Shown here: positions 47,101 through 59,396 of the stretch, one piece after another
How positions within the stretch are numbered: the first letter of the stretch is position 1
How the letters are laid out: each line of letters begins with the position of its first letter
NCBI GenBank assembly: GCA_029465975.1
Contig: CM055728.1
Location: 27,825,392 to 27,889,391, forward strand
Direction of reading: 5' to 3'
From: Dallia pectoralis
Taxonomy: Eukaryota > Chordata > Actinopteri > Esociformes > Umbridae
DNA: 64,000 nucleotides
Position numbers and translations under genes: made by a program
The notes under the pieces: model-generated
What the model was told of the DNA's origin: nothing
The model's database searches: none
Seen by the model: only the letters and a program-made list of their open reading frames with translations

Positions 47101-47340
47101 CTTCCTGCACAATCAACAGAACATTTTCTGAGCCCACGGGGCGGACATAAGTCACACTGTAGAGGACAGAGTCCTGATTCAGGCTAATTTTAGATTCATA
47201 GAGTTGGCCCATAAAGCCTCTTTGAGAGAAGTAGCGTTTGGTAAGAAGGAACAGAGGAAGAAGATAAATCTGACAGTGGTTCTGAGACAAAGATACATTT
47301 GTCAGAGTTATTGAGCCAGAGATGCAGCCTGAGAGACGAG
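44190..47340. other. No gene found; one possible conserved noncoding stretch
   Basis: The 44590-44900 segment is non-repetitive with several CpGs and homeobox-type words (GCAGCTAATTTACC, GCTAATAATGCG), and could be regulatory. Short CATTCAGCCAGT repeats lie at 45905-45970, a CA tract at 45058-45084 and a G run at 46980-46994. No exon with acceptable splice sites was found. Confidence 0.4.
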
Positions 47341-47349
47341 GGTATGGGA

Positions 47350-48077
47350 GATGGGTGAATAGTCAGTGTGTCTGAAAGACAGGGTGAATAGTCAGTGTGT
47401 CTGAAAGACAGGGTGAAAAGTCAGTGTGTCTGAAAGACAGGGTGAATAGTCAGTGTGTCTGAAAGACAGGGTGAAAAGTCAGTGTGTCTGAAAGACAGGG
47501 TGAATAGTCAGTGTGTCTGAAAGACAGGGTGAAAAGTCAGTGTGTCTGAAAGACAGGGTGAATAGTCAGTGTGTCTGAAAGACAGGGTGAATAGTCAGTG
47601 TGTCTGAAAGACAGGGTGAATAGTCAGTGTGTCTGAAAGACAGGGTGAATAGTCAGTGTGTCTGAAAGACAGGGTGAAAAGTCAGTGTGTCTGAAAGACA
47701 GGGTGAATAGTCAGTGTGTCTGAAAGACAGGGTGAATAGTCAGTGTGTCTGAAAGACAGGGTGAATAGTCAGTGTGTCTGAAAGACAGGGTGAATAGTCA
47801 GTGTGTCTGAAAGACAGGGTGAAAGACAGGGTGAATAGTCAGTGTGTCTGAAAGACAGGGTGAAAAGTCAGTGTGTCTGAAAGACAGGGTGAATAGTCAG
47901 TGTGTCTGAAAGACAGGGTGAATAGTCAGTGTGTCTGAAAGACAGGGTGAATAGTCAGTGTGTCTAAGTGAAAGACAGGGTGAATAGTCAGTGTGTCTGA
48001 AAGACAGGGTGAATAGTCAGTGTGTCTGAAAGACAGGGTGAATAGTCAGTGTGTCTGAGTGAAAGACAGGGTGAAAA
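47350..48077. repeat. 29-bp minisatellite, about 25 copies
   Basis: Units of GGGTGAATAGTCAGTGTGTC plus TGAAAGACA, with a recurrent GAAAAG variant and two longer units containing an extra AGTGAAAG near 47965 and 48058. Confidence 0.96.
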
Positions 48078-48387
48078 GTCAAACGGAGGAAAAGTCAAAC
48101 GCATGATCATCGTTTCCGGGTCGTTTCTCTATTTCCTTTCATAACACTCCAGGATCACTTATATGTTTATGTATTGTATTGATTTGCTCGCAAAGTTGGT
48201 TTCAATTAATTATTTATAATTAGTTGTACTTGGATCCATTCGCTCAGTTCTACACTGCTGTACTCTGTGAATTACCAAAAGGTTTAGTATTGTAAGGCAT
48301 ATTGTAAATTATTAGGCGTCCATCTTTCTGGTGTATTAATAATTCTTTATGCAGTTTTAATGTGTTTGAATGGGTATCTTATTATCT

Positions 48388-48591
<204 letters not shown>

Positions 48592-48599
48592 GTTACCCC

Positions 48600-49900
48600 T
48601 AGTGAGAGGGATTTAATCAGGAAATCCACTCCATCAAATTAATTCCACAAAATCTCAATTTCACCATCTGTGTAAATCTTAACCAATGTCCTTGTTTAGA
48701 GCACTACCTTAGACCAGGTCGCAACCGGAAAAATATGGTTTCATTTAGAACATATCCCATAGTCCCATAGTCCGGTTGTGCTATTGGGCCCATTTCATTG
48801 GTCTGTGTGTCTGAGGGCTTCTGAGAAGTCCAATAATAATCTCTCAAGCAGCCATTATTCTGATTAAGTTCTGGACGGGCAGCTTTTGGTTTGCTACCAG
48901 ACTGGGCATGAATCTAGACGTGACATATGAAACCACACTGGGCACAGAAAAGCAGGAAGAAAGAGACGGATGGAAGGGAAAAAATAAATTCTGTACTTGA
49001 CAGGTCTGCTCTGGGCGTGTAAGGAGAGAGCTGCAGATCAGTGATGACCGGGTTTGGTTAGTGGTTGTTGTTTCCTAAACATGGATTTGTCTGTCCTTCT
49101 CTATTATATTCTGTCGCATTTTAATGTATCTTTCTCTCTTTTTTCTATTTTTGTCATTGTAAAATACTGCAGTCTCTCTCTACAAACAGGTTCATCTTTC
49201 CGTTTTCTCATCCTTCCTCCATCCCTCCCTCTCTGTTTTATAATCATGTCTTCCCGGCTTGTCTTTCTTCACTCCTTGACTGACCCTTCACTCTCTAAAT
49301 CACAGTAACATATTCTGGACCGCACCCCGAAACATGTCAGCCTGCTCCCCCACTTGACACCCGCCAGTCGGTTCAACCAGCCCCATCTGCGGAACCTAAA
49401 TCAAACAGCCTTCATTCCTCACACGCGCTGGTCTGCCTGCGCAACAACATACACGCGCGCACCAACATACACGCGCGCACACCGTCGCGTCAGCGCATCT
49501 AACGGCAGCGGAGTTGTCTCGGCGCAGCAGTGCGCTAGAAGTACAAACAGGGAGGACGAGACGCACCACGAGTGTTTGATCCTGTCAGTGCATAGTCACA
49601 CCTGTTAGTCTCAGCAGGGAATTCTCTGGGGAAAAAACAGGAATAAAAGATGAGCGATGAACAAGAGAGCGCCTATATGAAACAGTCTTTAGCCTTTGCG
49701 TCAACAGAACTGTGTTCTTTACAGGCCCTGGTCAGGCCGAGTGCACTGAGTAGGGAATATGGTCTCATTTGAGAGTTAGTCCTTATTTACAGGTTGCCTT
49801 AAGATCTTTGTTTCTCTTTTAACTAACCTGATGTTTTTCTTTGTTCTGACAGTTGTTTTTCCTAGAATAAAGCGGATGGGGACTTTGATGTGGTTTAAAG
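48600..49900. other. No gene found apart from a CpG cluster
   Basis: Phrases near 48720-48800 resemble dispersed fish repeats. 49054-49310 is C/T-rich. The CpG cluster at 49425-49570 is listed separately. Confidence 0.5.
49425..49570. promoter_or_regulatory. CpG cluster, candidate promoter
   Basis: This stretch has roughly two dozen CpGs in about 150 bp, including ACGCGCGCAC twice and GTCGCGTCAGCGCATC, in otherwise CpG-poor surroundings. Fish promoters are often marked this way. It could be a distal L1CAM promoter on the minus strand or belong to another gene. No strong splice donor was found on either side, so the assignment is open. Confidence 0.35.
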
Positions 49901-49907
49901 GCTTTTG

Positions 49908-49944
49908 TGTGTGTGTGTGTGTGTCTGTGTGTTTGTGTGTGCGT

Positions 49945-49982
<38 letters not shown>

Positions 49983-49996
49983 CTGTGTGTTTGTGT

Positions 49997-50045
<49 letters not shown>

Positions 50046-50058
50046 TGTGTGTTTGTGT

Positions 50059-50154
<96 letters not shown>
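49908..50154. repeat. (GT)n microsatellite with duplicated interruption
   Basis: About 245 bp of GT. The interruption CTGTGTGTTTGTGTGTGCGT occurs three times at about 60-bp spacing, indicating segmental duplication within the tract. Confidence 0.97.
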
Positions 50155-50910
50155 CTGTATTAAATCATGTAGCATTTAGCTAGCATAAAAACCAAAAAGC
50201 ATCTAGCTATTGTGAAATGATGTAGCATCTAGCTAGCGTAAAACAGTGACGCTGCTACATGTCTACAGTAGTGTCCCAGAGCCTCTAGGGTGTGTAAAAA
50301 AGCTGTGTCTACAGGTCCGGCAGAAACACGGCATTTCACTAACCATTACATCTCTCCAGTTAAATAATAAGAGAAGCATGGCTGGGTAACGTGAGTAAGG
50401 CTATTGCCATTACATAAAACGTAATAGTGCACAGAGATACATAAACAAGGCCATAAAGCCCAGATGCCCTGTGGGGGGTGCGCCTCTCTGGTCATATCAG
50501 CAGTTTTTCACAACCTCTTCTCATCCCTTCTGCTTTTCTTTTTCTGGTATTCCTCCCTGCAGCTGCCTTTACATCACATCCTCCATGCGACCTTGTCTTC
50601 CTTCTTTCCCCCCTCCCTCTCCTTTTTCTCTGTCTCTCACTTTTCTCTCTCCTATCAACTTCCCCATGCTCACCCTCTCCAGACTATCAATACGCATTTT
50701 CACTGAAAATTAAAGGATTGTGAGTCATTTTCAAATGAGGACCTCGTCTCTCCTCTCCACTTCCCCTCCCTTCCTCCCCATCCCTCTGTTCCCAGTCTCT
50801 CTTAAATCACATCTTCATCCATCCCTCTGTTACAACAGCTCTGTTAAACCTCGGCTGGCATCAGAAGAAGGGAGATCACATTTTGCTGCAGCGTTGCTCG
50901 AAATCCCAGC

Positions 50911-52430
50911 CCCAGGTCATCACACACTACAGTAGATAACCCCAGGTCATCACACACAACAGTGGATAACCCCAGGTCATCACACATTACAGTAGATAAC
51001 CCCAGGTCATCACACACTACAGTAGATAACCCCAGGTCATCACACACAACAGTGGATAACCCCAGGTCATCACACACAACAGTGGATAACCCCAGGTCAT
51101 CACACACTACAGTAGATAACCCCAGGTCATCACACACTACAGTAGATAACCCCAGGTCATCACACACTACAGTAGATAACCCCAGGTCATCACACACTAC
51201 AGTAGATAACCCCAGGTCATCACACACTACAGTTCAACCCCAGGTCATCACACACTACAGTAGATAACCCCAGGTCATCACACACTACAGTAGATAACCC
51301 CAGGTCATCACACACAACAGTGGATAACCCCAGGTCATCACACACTACAGTAGATAACCCCAGGTCATCACATACAACAGTGGATAACCCCAGGTCATCA
51401 CACACTACAGTAGATAACCCCAGGTCATCACACACTACAGTAGATAACCCCAGGTCATCACACACAACAGTGGATAACCCCAGGTCATCACACACTACAG
51501 TAGATAACCCCAGGTCATCACATACAACAGTGGATAACCCCAGGTCATCACACACTACAGTAGATAACCCCAGGTCATCACATACAACAGTGGATAACCC
51601 CAGGTCATCACACACTACAGTAGATAACCCCAGGTCATCACATACAACAGTGGATAACCCCAGGTCATCACACATTACAGTAGATAACCCCAGGTCATCA
51701 CACACTACAGTTCAACCCCAGGTCATCACACACTACAGTAGATAACCCCAGGTCATCACACATTACAGTAGATAACCCCAGGTCATCACACACTACAGTT
51801 CAACCCCAGGTCATCACACACTACAGTAGATAACCCCAGGTCATCACATACAACAGTGGATAACCCCAGGTCATCACACACTACAGTAGATAACCCCAGG
51901 TCATCACACACTACAGTAGATAACCCCAGGTCATCACACACTACAGAAGATAACCCCAGGTCATCACACACTACAGTAGATAACCCCAGGTCATCACACA
52001 CTACAGTAGATAACCCCAGGTCATCACACACTACAGTAGATAACCCCAGATCATCACACACTACAGTAGATAACCCCAGGTCATCACACACTACAGTAGA
52101 TAACCCCAGGTCATCACACACTACAGAACATAACCCCAGGTCATCACACATTACAGTAGATAACCCCAGGTCATCACACATTACAGTAGATAACCCCAGG
52201 TCATCACACATTACAGTAGATAACCCCAGGTCATCACACATTACAGTAGATAACCCCAGGTCATCACACATTACAGTAGATAACCCCAGGTCATCACACA
52301 TTACAGTAGATAACCCCAGGTCATCCCACATTACAGTAGATAACCCCAGGTCATCACACACTACAGTAGATAACCCCAGGTCATCACATACTAAAGTGGA
52401 TAACCCCAGGTCATCACACACTACAGTAGT
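50911..52430. repeat. 30-bp minisatellite, about 50 copies, with AGGTCA and GATA motifs
   Basis: Units of CCCAGGTCATCACACACTAC plus AGTAGATAAC. Essentially every unit has the nuclear-receptor half-site AGGTCA. Units ending AGTAGATAAC also have AGATAA, a WGATAR motif, while AGTGGATAAC units lose it. Three units are shortened (TTCAA in place of AGATAA) at about 51231, 51711 and 51799. Confidence 0.96.
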
Positions 52431-52439
52431 GTATATCTG

Positions 52440-53048
52440 TGTGATTTTATTTGTGCGTGGCAAGTTGTGTGTGCACGTAAGAGATATTATATGAGATATT
52501 ATAAGTAAGTGTTGGTATTGTAGCAGCTAGGAGAGCCCCACTTCAAGCTGTAGCGATATACTCTCTGAGGTAATGTGGAGGAGCAGCAGGGGGATGGAGC
52601 TGAGAGAGAGAGAGGCCTCATGGGTGTTCTGCCTTTAAGCTCATACATACGCACACGATGAGACACATGAAGCAACCACGCATACACATGTACACACACC
52701 ACAGGCATTTCCAATCCCTCCATTGTGTGTGTGTGTGTGTGTGTGTTGTCTGCACTATGTTGTTTATGGATGTCGCACGGACGGCAACAAGTCACTGTCA
52801 ACCAGCGTGCCACATCTCTAGTCATCTCCTCATCTGGGACAGGCAGGAGTTTACGAGACATGGAGAAAAGAGAGAGAGAGAGAAATGGATAAAGAGAGAA
52901 GAGGATTGTGGGAAGACAAGGAATGAATGAAGAGAGAAAGAGATGAAAGAGAGAGAGAAGGTGAATTAGGGATGATTGGTTAGAGTGAAAGACGGTACAG
53001 CGAGAGAGATGGTGGAAAGCGGAAGGGCTGTTTCTGCTCACACGACAT

Positions 53049-53093
<45 letters not shown>

Positions 53094-55310
53094 GTCTCGC
53101 TGCTCTGTGTTTGCATCTCTTCACAGCCACACCTACAGAGCTACAGTCTGTTGGGTAAGCGGCTGGCCACACCCTTATTTTCCTGCTCCAAGGTTTTCTG
53201 TCTCCTCCCCCTCTCCTGTTGATAGCATCTCTGTTTTCGTGACTCTGCCTTTCTTTTTCCCCATGCATCTTTATCTAGCTCTCTGTCCCTGTTTCTAGTC
53301 ATCCCTTTCTCTCTGTGTCGCCCTATCCCATCAGACTGCACTGTAGTTAGTCTGAGGTGGCTAATGTAGATGGGGGGGGGGTACTGCAGAGGAGCGCTGG
53401 ACCAGATATCATGCCTTTCCCGTAAAGACAGGGCGAGTAAGAGAGACAGAAAGACACAGACAGAGATGGAAAAAGAAAGAAAGGGAAAAAGGAAAAGAAA
53501 GACACAAAGCGACAGAGAGACAGTGAGAGAGAGAGAGACAAAAATACAGATAGAGACTGCGAGACTGAGAGAAAGACAGACAGAAAGAGACAAAAGAAAG
53601 ACAGAAAGAAGCAGAGAGACCTGAAGAAGGAAAGCGAAAGAGAGGTTCCAAAAGAGAGAGGTAGAAACAAGGAAAGAGAGACAGGTAGAAAGAGAGAAAG
53701 ACTGCAGACCGCAGTAAGTAAGGACAGAAGAGCTTGTATTAACAAAGTGGAGTTGATTGATCATCAGGACGTTTTATTATTGATCATCAGGTCGTTTATT
53801 GGATGTAGTATCCTTTAAAGGGCACCTCAACATTCTTCATCCCCACTAGCCTGGTTTCAGATATGTTTGTGCTGTATAACAATCTTCAGATAGTTCTTCA
53901 AAGACTAGCGTGGTCCCAGATCATTTTGTGGTGTATTGCCATTAGTCAACTACCCGAAGAATGTGGGGCTACCGGACCAGAAAAATATTAAACTGGAATC
54001 GTAACTAACAGCATTAATCCAGTAAGACAAAGAGGATGTTTCCAGTTTCAATTAAAACGAGTAATTAACAATTGGCAACACAAAACAAATTATCCATACT
54101 TAACAACATTACAGCAGGGTGAGGGTAGTGTGGGGGATTTTGGGGGGCTCTTTCCTCCGTTACCAGAGTACAAGCGCAGAGAGACATAATTGCCGTCAAA
54201 TTATTTACAACCACTGTGTAAATGTAAACTACTAAAATGTCTCACATTGCGAATACTGATTTGATAACTTACAGTTGGCTTATCCAGTTCATTGCAAATT
54301 CAGAAAATATATCAACATATTTTATCGATATTAGATGAACATGTTTCTAGAAAAACACAACCGACAAAATGCTAATTAAAAGTCCGATAAATTCCTATTA
54401 ACAAAACAACATCTAATAGTTTCCTCCAGTCATTCCTCCCCACAGCACAGCATTCAATATTAACGCCAACCAGTTGCACGCTATACACAGTTTTAAAGTG
54501 AAACAGACAAATGTACTGAACAAATCTAATAATATCCTTTCCCTGGTTCAGTTATTCGAACTGTTCAACTGAAGATTGCTTAATTTAATTCTCCCTTTCA
54601 AATGAACTACACTACATAGGTGATTCTACTGTAAAAACCGACAACCACTTCCAGCGCCACACTGTTTCTCGATTTTAAAAAATTATCTCCACCGGAGTCA
54701 ACACTTTTAAAGCCACCATCTTGTGAAGCTGGGAGTGGAACTTGAGATGTCACCAAGGTATGATGGAGCTATAACAACCCTGCCACCACTCCTCCACCCA
54801 GCCACCTCACCTCCACCCAGCCAGCATTCTTAAGAACCTCTCTCTCTCTCCCTCCATGCCATCCTGTCTTCCTAATGGTTTTCTTTTCTTACCTGATCAC
54901 GACTCAAGACAACCTCAGGGATGTTGGTCCTCCTCTTCCTCTGGCAAGTCCTTGTTCTTCTTTTTTCCCTTCTGTATCTGTTCTTCCTCTCCTTTATCAA
55001 AGTGACTGTGTCCTCCCTTTCCTCTGTGCTGATGCTGCAGTGATACAAAAAAACACACCCTCTTTCTTTCCCTCAGCCGCTCTCTGGCTCCCTCACTCTG
55101 ATTGGCTGCCTGCTAGGGGTGACATCACCTTTCTTCTGCTATGCCTTAAAACCCATCCCTCCCTCTGCTTCCCCCTCCTCTCTTTTCCTCTCATCACTCG
55201 CTCTTTCTGTGGATTCCTTTATTGTCTTCCTCCCCACACGTTCACTCCATTCCCTTGTTGATGCTTCCCCCGATCCATCCTGTTCTTTAGCTGGATTAGC
55301 CTTAATGGGT
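52440..55310. other. No gene found; microsatellites and low-complexity patches
   Basis: GT at 52722-52746, CA at 53050-53091, and a purine-rich stretch at 53430-53700. The 53845-53945 part resembles a dispersed salmonid-type repeat (CTGGTTTCAGATATGTTTGT, GGTCCCAGATCATTTTGTGG). The 53980-54730 part is A/T-rich and unique. No supported exon. Confidence 0.5.
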
Positions 55311-55316
55311 TCCGGT

Positions 55317-55600
55317 AGTCAGCCAGCCAGCTGACCAATCAGTCAGCCAGCCAGCCAATCAGTCATTCAGTCAAACCAGCTAATCAATCAGCCAGCAAGT
55401 CAGTCAGCCAGCCAATCAGTCCGGTCTCAGTCAGCCAGCCAGCCAGCCAGCCAGCTAACTAATCAGCAAGCCAGCCTTTCAGCAAACCAGTCAGCCAGCC
55501 AGTCAACTGGTTAGTTATTAGCCAGTCAACCAACCAGCTCACAAACTGTCATTGAGACGGTCAATAAACAAGCCAATCATACAGCCAGCCAGCCAGTCAC
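55317..55600. repeat. Degenerate CAGC/CAAT-type tandem repeat
   Basis: Runs of GCCAGCCAGC mixed with CAATCAGTCAGCCAG and CTAATCAATCAGCCAGC. It was built from 4-bp steps and has strongly diverged. Confidence 0.88.
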
Positions 55601-58150
55601 GTTTGCTGCCAGTCTGAGAGCAGCCCCTTCTCCCCCTCTTCCCCTCTCCCCCTCTCCCCATGCAGATCAGCTCAGGCATTACAATACGTTGATTAGCATA
55701 GTGGCGGAACCTAGCCCCTGGCCAACCTCGGCTCTTCCTGTAGCTACGCTGTCACCCTAGCTCATTGGCTGCTCGTAACCTAGACACGGGGCTGCTTTTA
55801 AACAAAGCGCATCGGGTCAATTCCTAGGGAACACAGGTGCTGAAACGGGAGAGATGAATTAGCCTTAATAAAAACAAGGACGATGGTCTGCTGACTCCAC
55901 CACTCTCTTACGAATAATCAGGTGTGTCATCGATTTGGAGAACAAATGCAGACACACCCAAATGGACATTAGTTTTTAATGTCCATTTGGGTTGCCAGAA
56001 AGTGATCCCATTAAAAATCAATGTTTCTCTTTCTATCAACATAATATTGATAATAACTTATAGCCCTATTCTGATTGTAACTTTAACTTTTATATATCTC
56101 TGACCTAGCCGATTTACTGACTCGAGGCATGACATTGGGGTGCTGTGGGCGAGCTGGGAGATGCTGACAGATGCTAATCGGGGGATAATGGCTGTGAGAT
56201 ATGATGATTGGATGATAACAGTTGTGAGACATGCTGATCGGAGGATAATGAGGAAGTATCTCGCTAGTCAGTGGGAGGCCTGCGTGTGTTGTGACACAAT
56301 AACAGACACGCAAGTCGGAGTGATAACCACAAAACAACCCGAGGGGGAATATGGACGCTAATTTGGCAGTGATGCTGTGGACAGATCTGCTTTTTCTTCT
56401 GGTCTTTAGAAATGGAACCATTTGGAGACACAAAACATTGAATTGGGAGGGGAGAGGGATAGCCAAGACAATATGTGTTTGTGTGTATTTGGCTGAATGA
56501 ACACTGGAGAAATCCTGAACATTTCCAAGACAGAAAGTATGCGATGATAAAAACGAAATTAACTGCTTGTCTTCATGTTTCATGACAGTCCTTTAAATTG
56601 TCCTTTTATGATGTAGCTGAAAACTGTGAGACAAAAAGGACAGAGGAAATCAGAAATAATAGACACAGAGAGGTAGATATGGGATTAACAGCAGACCAAC
56701 ATAACACAGCTGATTTAAAATGTTCCGAACAAATGTCCTGGAACTATCATACCATCCCAGTCTAGGGTGGCAAAATTCCACAAATGTTCAGTAAATTCCC
56801 CGCTGGTCCCATGAATCCCATCTAGAGGATTCTTATTCCGGAATATTTCTGAGATTTCAGCAGAAAAGCAGACAATTCATTGAACAATTTGAACTTGATC
56901 CATGGTTTTCGAACCCCCATGTTGCCAGTGTGTCTTGCAGTGCCAGCCTCATACCAGCTATGTCCAATTTAACACCATGTTGCCAGTCAGAGTGCCAGGC
57001 ATCCCATCTGCCACACAGGAAGTGGCAGACAAAAGCAAAAACTGACCCTGGTGAAGAATCAACGCTATAGCTTCCAGAACCGCAATGTTAAACCAGATTT
57101 ATTTCCATAACTGTCTTAAATTCTTGTCCATCTAACAGACACACTGTTAGGTATTTTATGTTTTATTGACAGAGAGAAGATGTAGGACAGTGTGCTGAAA
57201 TGTCAGTAGGCGGCAATATAGAATTTGAAACATTATGTTACATATGGAGGCAGCGGCGTTGAATTCTGGGCCACCGTAGGCAACTAAAATCATCTTTTAT
57301 TTTAACCCTGACCACAACCACTTCGCTACTATGGGGAAATTCAGTGATTTCCATGATTGTCTCTGAAATCGCTCATGTTGAGTTATGATCAAGTGGAAAC
57401 CACTGTGATGCCCCAGTCCTGCTGCAGGTGATTGATTACACTGAGAGCAGATGAGGGCCAACAAAACCCCAGGGGGTCCACCTCCAGATGTGTCTGAGGG
57501 GGAGACGGCAGTTCTGGAAAAGCCCTGGCCCGTATGTGCGGTGTCCCAGAGCCACAGCTGTGACATACCATCAGATTTGGCTTTGCTACCAAACTGAATA
57601 AGACGTCCGCCCTACAACTCTGAGACGCTGTGTGACTACGAGCAGTAAAGTGCATGGCTGGAGATTAGAGGTTTAAACAGCTGTCATCAAAAAAAGGATT
57701 GTACCGCAATGGTTTGTTTCTTGTCATCAGGCTTGGAGAGGCGTTTGCAGTAGGCGTGGGGGGAGGATACAGTTTGGGATATGGTTAGATTTGTCTCTGA
57801 AGATGCTGTAGTTGTGATAAGAGGCCACAGTGAGGAGATTCAAGGTGTTAAGTGCTGCCGGAGTTGACATTTAAAACCGGGAGGCTGCCCAAGAAAATGA
57901 CAAAAGTAGATGGAAACCAATATATCAAAAGGATCAATGTACCGGTCTTGAAGGAGACATCCCAAACTGTTTATTTTTATCTCCCCTTGTGGACAGTGCA
58001 GACAAACTAAAGGCAGAATTCAGCAGGTGTCTAACTGTACGTTTACAATGTAGTTAGGTCCAGCAGAAGCTCCTGTAAAAACAGTTTTTGAACAAAGTGA
58101 GTACAGAGTATGAATCAATTAAACTTGAATCAGTACAGTGTATGAATCGT
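55600..58150. other. No gene found; possible regulatory sequence at 55680-55950
   Basis: 55680-55950 is non-repetitive with CpGs and words such as CTTTTAAACAAAGCGC, AATTAGCCTTAATAA and GAATAATCAGG that suit homeobox/SOX binding; this is a suggestion only. A short duplication (GATGATTGGATGATAAC / GCTGATCGGAGGATAATG) lies at 56165-56255. The 57240-57660 part has a transposon-like flavour but no motif I can name. Confidence 0.35.
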
Positions 58151-58156
58151 TTACCG

Positions 58157-58272
58157 AGGCTCGTCTTACTGAGGCCCGTTTGCTGAGGCCCGTTTGCTGA
58201 GGCCCGTTTGCTGAGGCCCGTTTGCTGAGGCCCGTTTACTGAGGCCCGTTTTCTGAGGCCCGTTTTCCGAGG
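58157..58272. repeat. 14-bp minisatellite, about 8 copies
   Basis: Units of GAGGCCCGTTTGCT with late variants GTTTACT, GTTTTCT and GTTTTCC. Confidence 0.95.
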
Positions 58273-58661
58273 GACGTTTATTATAGTGGCCATTTATTTG
58301 TTCAGACGCTCCTAAGAACAGCTGAAAAAGAAGACACCAATACTTATTATTATAAGGTCAGTAAGATCTTAAGAGCAAGCCGAGGTCTCACTTCATTACA
58401 GAGTGGTTGAGGGGAAGCACTGGACAGCTTGTACAAAGTCAAGCCCGGACGGACAAATCAATATGGATAATGTCTTTGGTCTGTCTTTGTTTGTTTCACT
58501 AATACACCAGTATAGTACTTTGCTTCTTCCTGCAGGATGGACAAATGCCAGATTTTAATTTGAGACAGTTACCTACAGGGGAAACATAATTCACAGCAGC
58601 AACATGGAATGTGAAATATTAGGTGGCTTGTAAATAATGCACAATAGATTTGTAGAGGAAG

Positions 58662-59168
58662 TGTCAGGGTTCGGCTCTCAAGCCGACAGAGGACACAAGC
58701 GCAGAGAACTTGTTCTTTACAATGGGTTTTATTCATCCAGGACAGGCAAGACAGGCACAAGAACTGGGAACTTGAATTAACAAAACACAAAATCAGACAG
58801 AGGAAACTCATACACAAGGAACATAAACCAGAACGTGCAAATAACCCAGTATACATAAAACCCAACCCATCAACAACAAAACTGAAAGTTCACATTACCA
58901 ACTCTAACTTGGTCTAAACAACATGCAAACACTCCTGCATTAAATCATAACAGCACAACTAAAATCCTAAACACCACATACCTTGAATTAATGTCCCGAC
59001 ACTAAACAACTGATAAGCACAGAACTAAATAGGGACACTAATGAAAACCTGAACCCAGGTGTGGGAAAAACTCAGGTGTCTAGAATGTCTGTGATTACTC
59101 CCTCTCTCTGCTGGTCGGGGGAGTGCCAACTCCCGCATAGAGAGGGACAGAGGGAGGGAACCATGACA
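58662..59168 (-). mobile_element. Solo LTR of a retrotransposon (gypsy-type), 5-bp target duplication
   Basis: On the minus strand the element begins TGTCATGGTTCCCTCC and ends GAGCCGAACCCTGACA, with canonical TG...CA ends. The 5-bp repeat CTTCC (plus GGAAG at 58657-58661 and 59169-59173) flanks it. A polyadenylation signal, GATGAATAAAACCC on the minus strand, lies about 80 bp before the end, as expected for an R region. No internal retroelement sequence is present, so it is a solo LTR left by recombination. The gypsy label is from recognition of the ends. Confidence 0.85.
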
Positions 59169-59396
59169 GGAAGATACATTGTTTGTTAGGAAAATCAAGA
59201 CATTTGATTTTGTTCATTTTAAATGTAATTTAATGTAAAAAAAAAAAAAAGTTCAGCAACATTTCTGCGAATTGAGCTTTTATCAAGCTTGCTCATTTTA
59301 CTGAGGTTTTTTTCAGCTCAGTACCTCTAGTTGTCAATCAATGACTCACAACATCCCCTAGTCATTGTTTGAGATACTCTTATTTTGTCTTAAGGC

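Noticed and set aside
50911..52430. Possible CRISPR-like array (30-bp repeats)
   Set aside because: Repeats are directly adjacent with no unique spacers, and the DNA is vertebrate; it is an ordinary minisatellite.
54875..55261. A 128-codon plus-strand frame
   Set aside because: It translates a C/T-rich stretch into a Phe/Leu/Ser/Pro low-complexity product with no domain or conserved motif.
57297..57655. Overlapping 88-89 codon frames on the minus strand that look moderately protein-like
   Set aside because: No splice sites, no recognisable family and two overlapping frames equally plausible; more likely an unidentified repeat.
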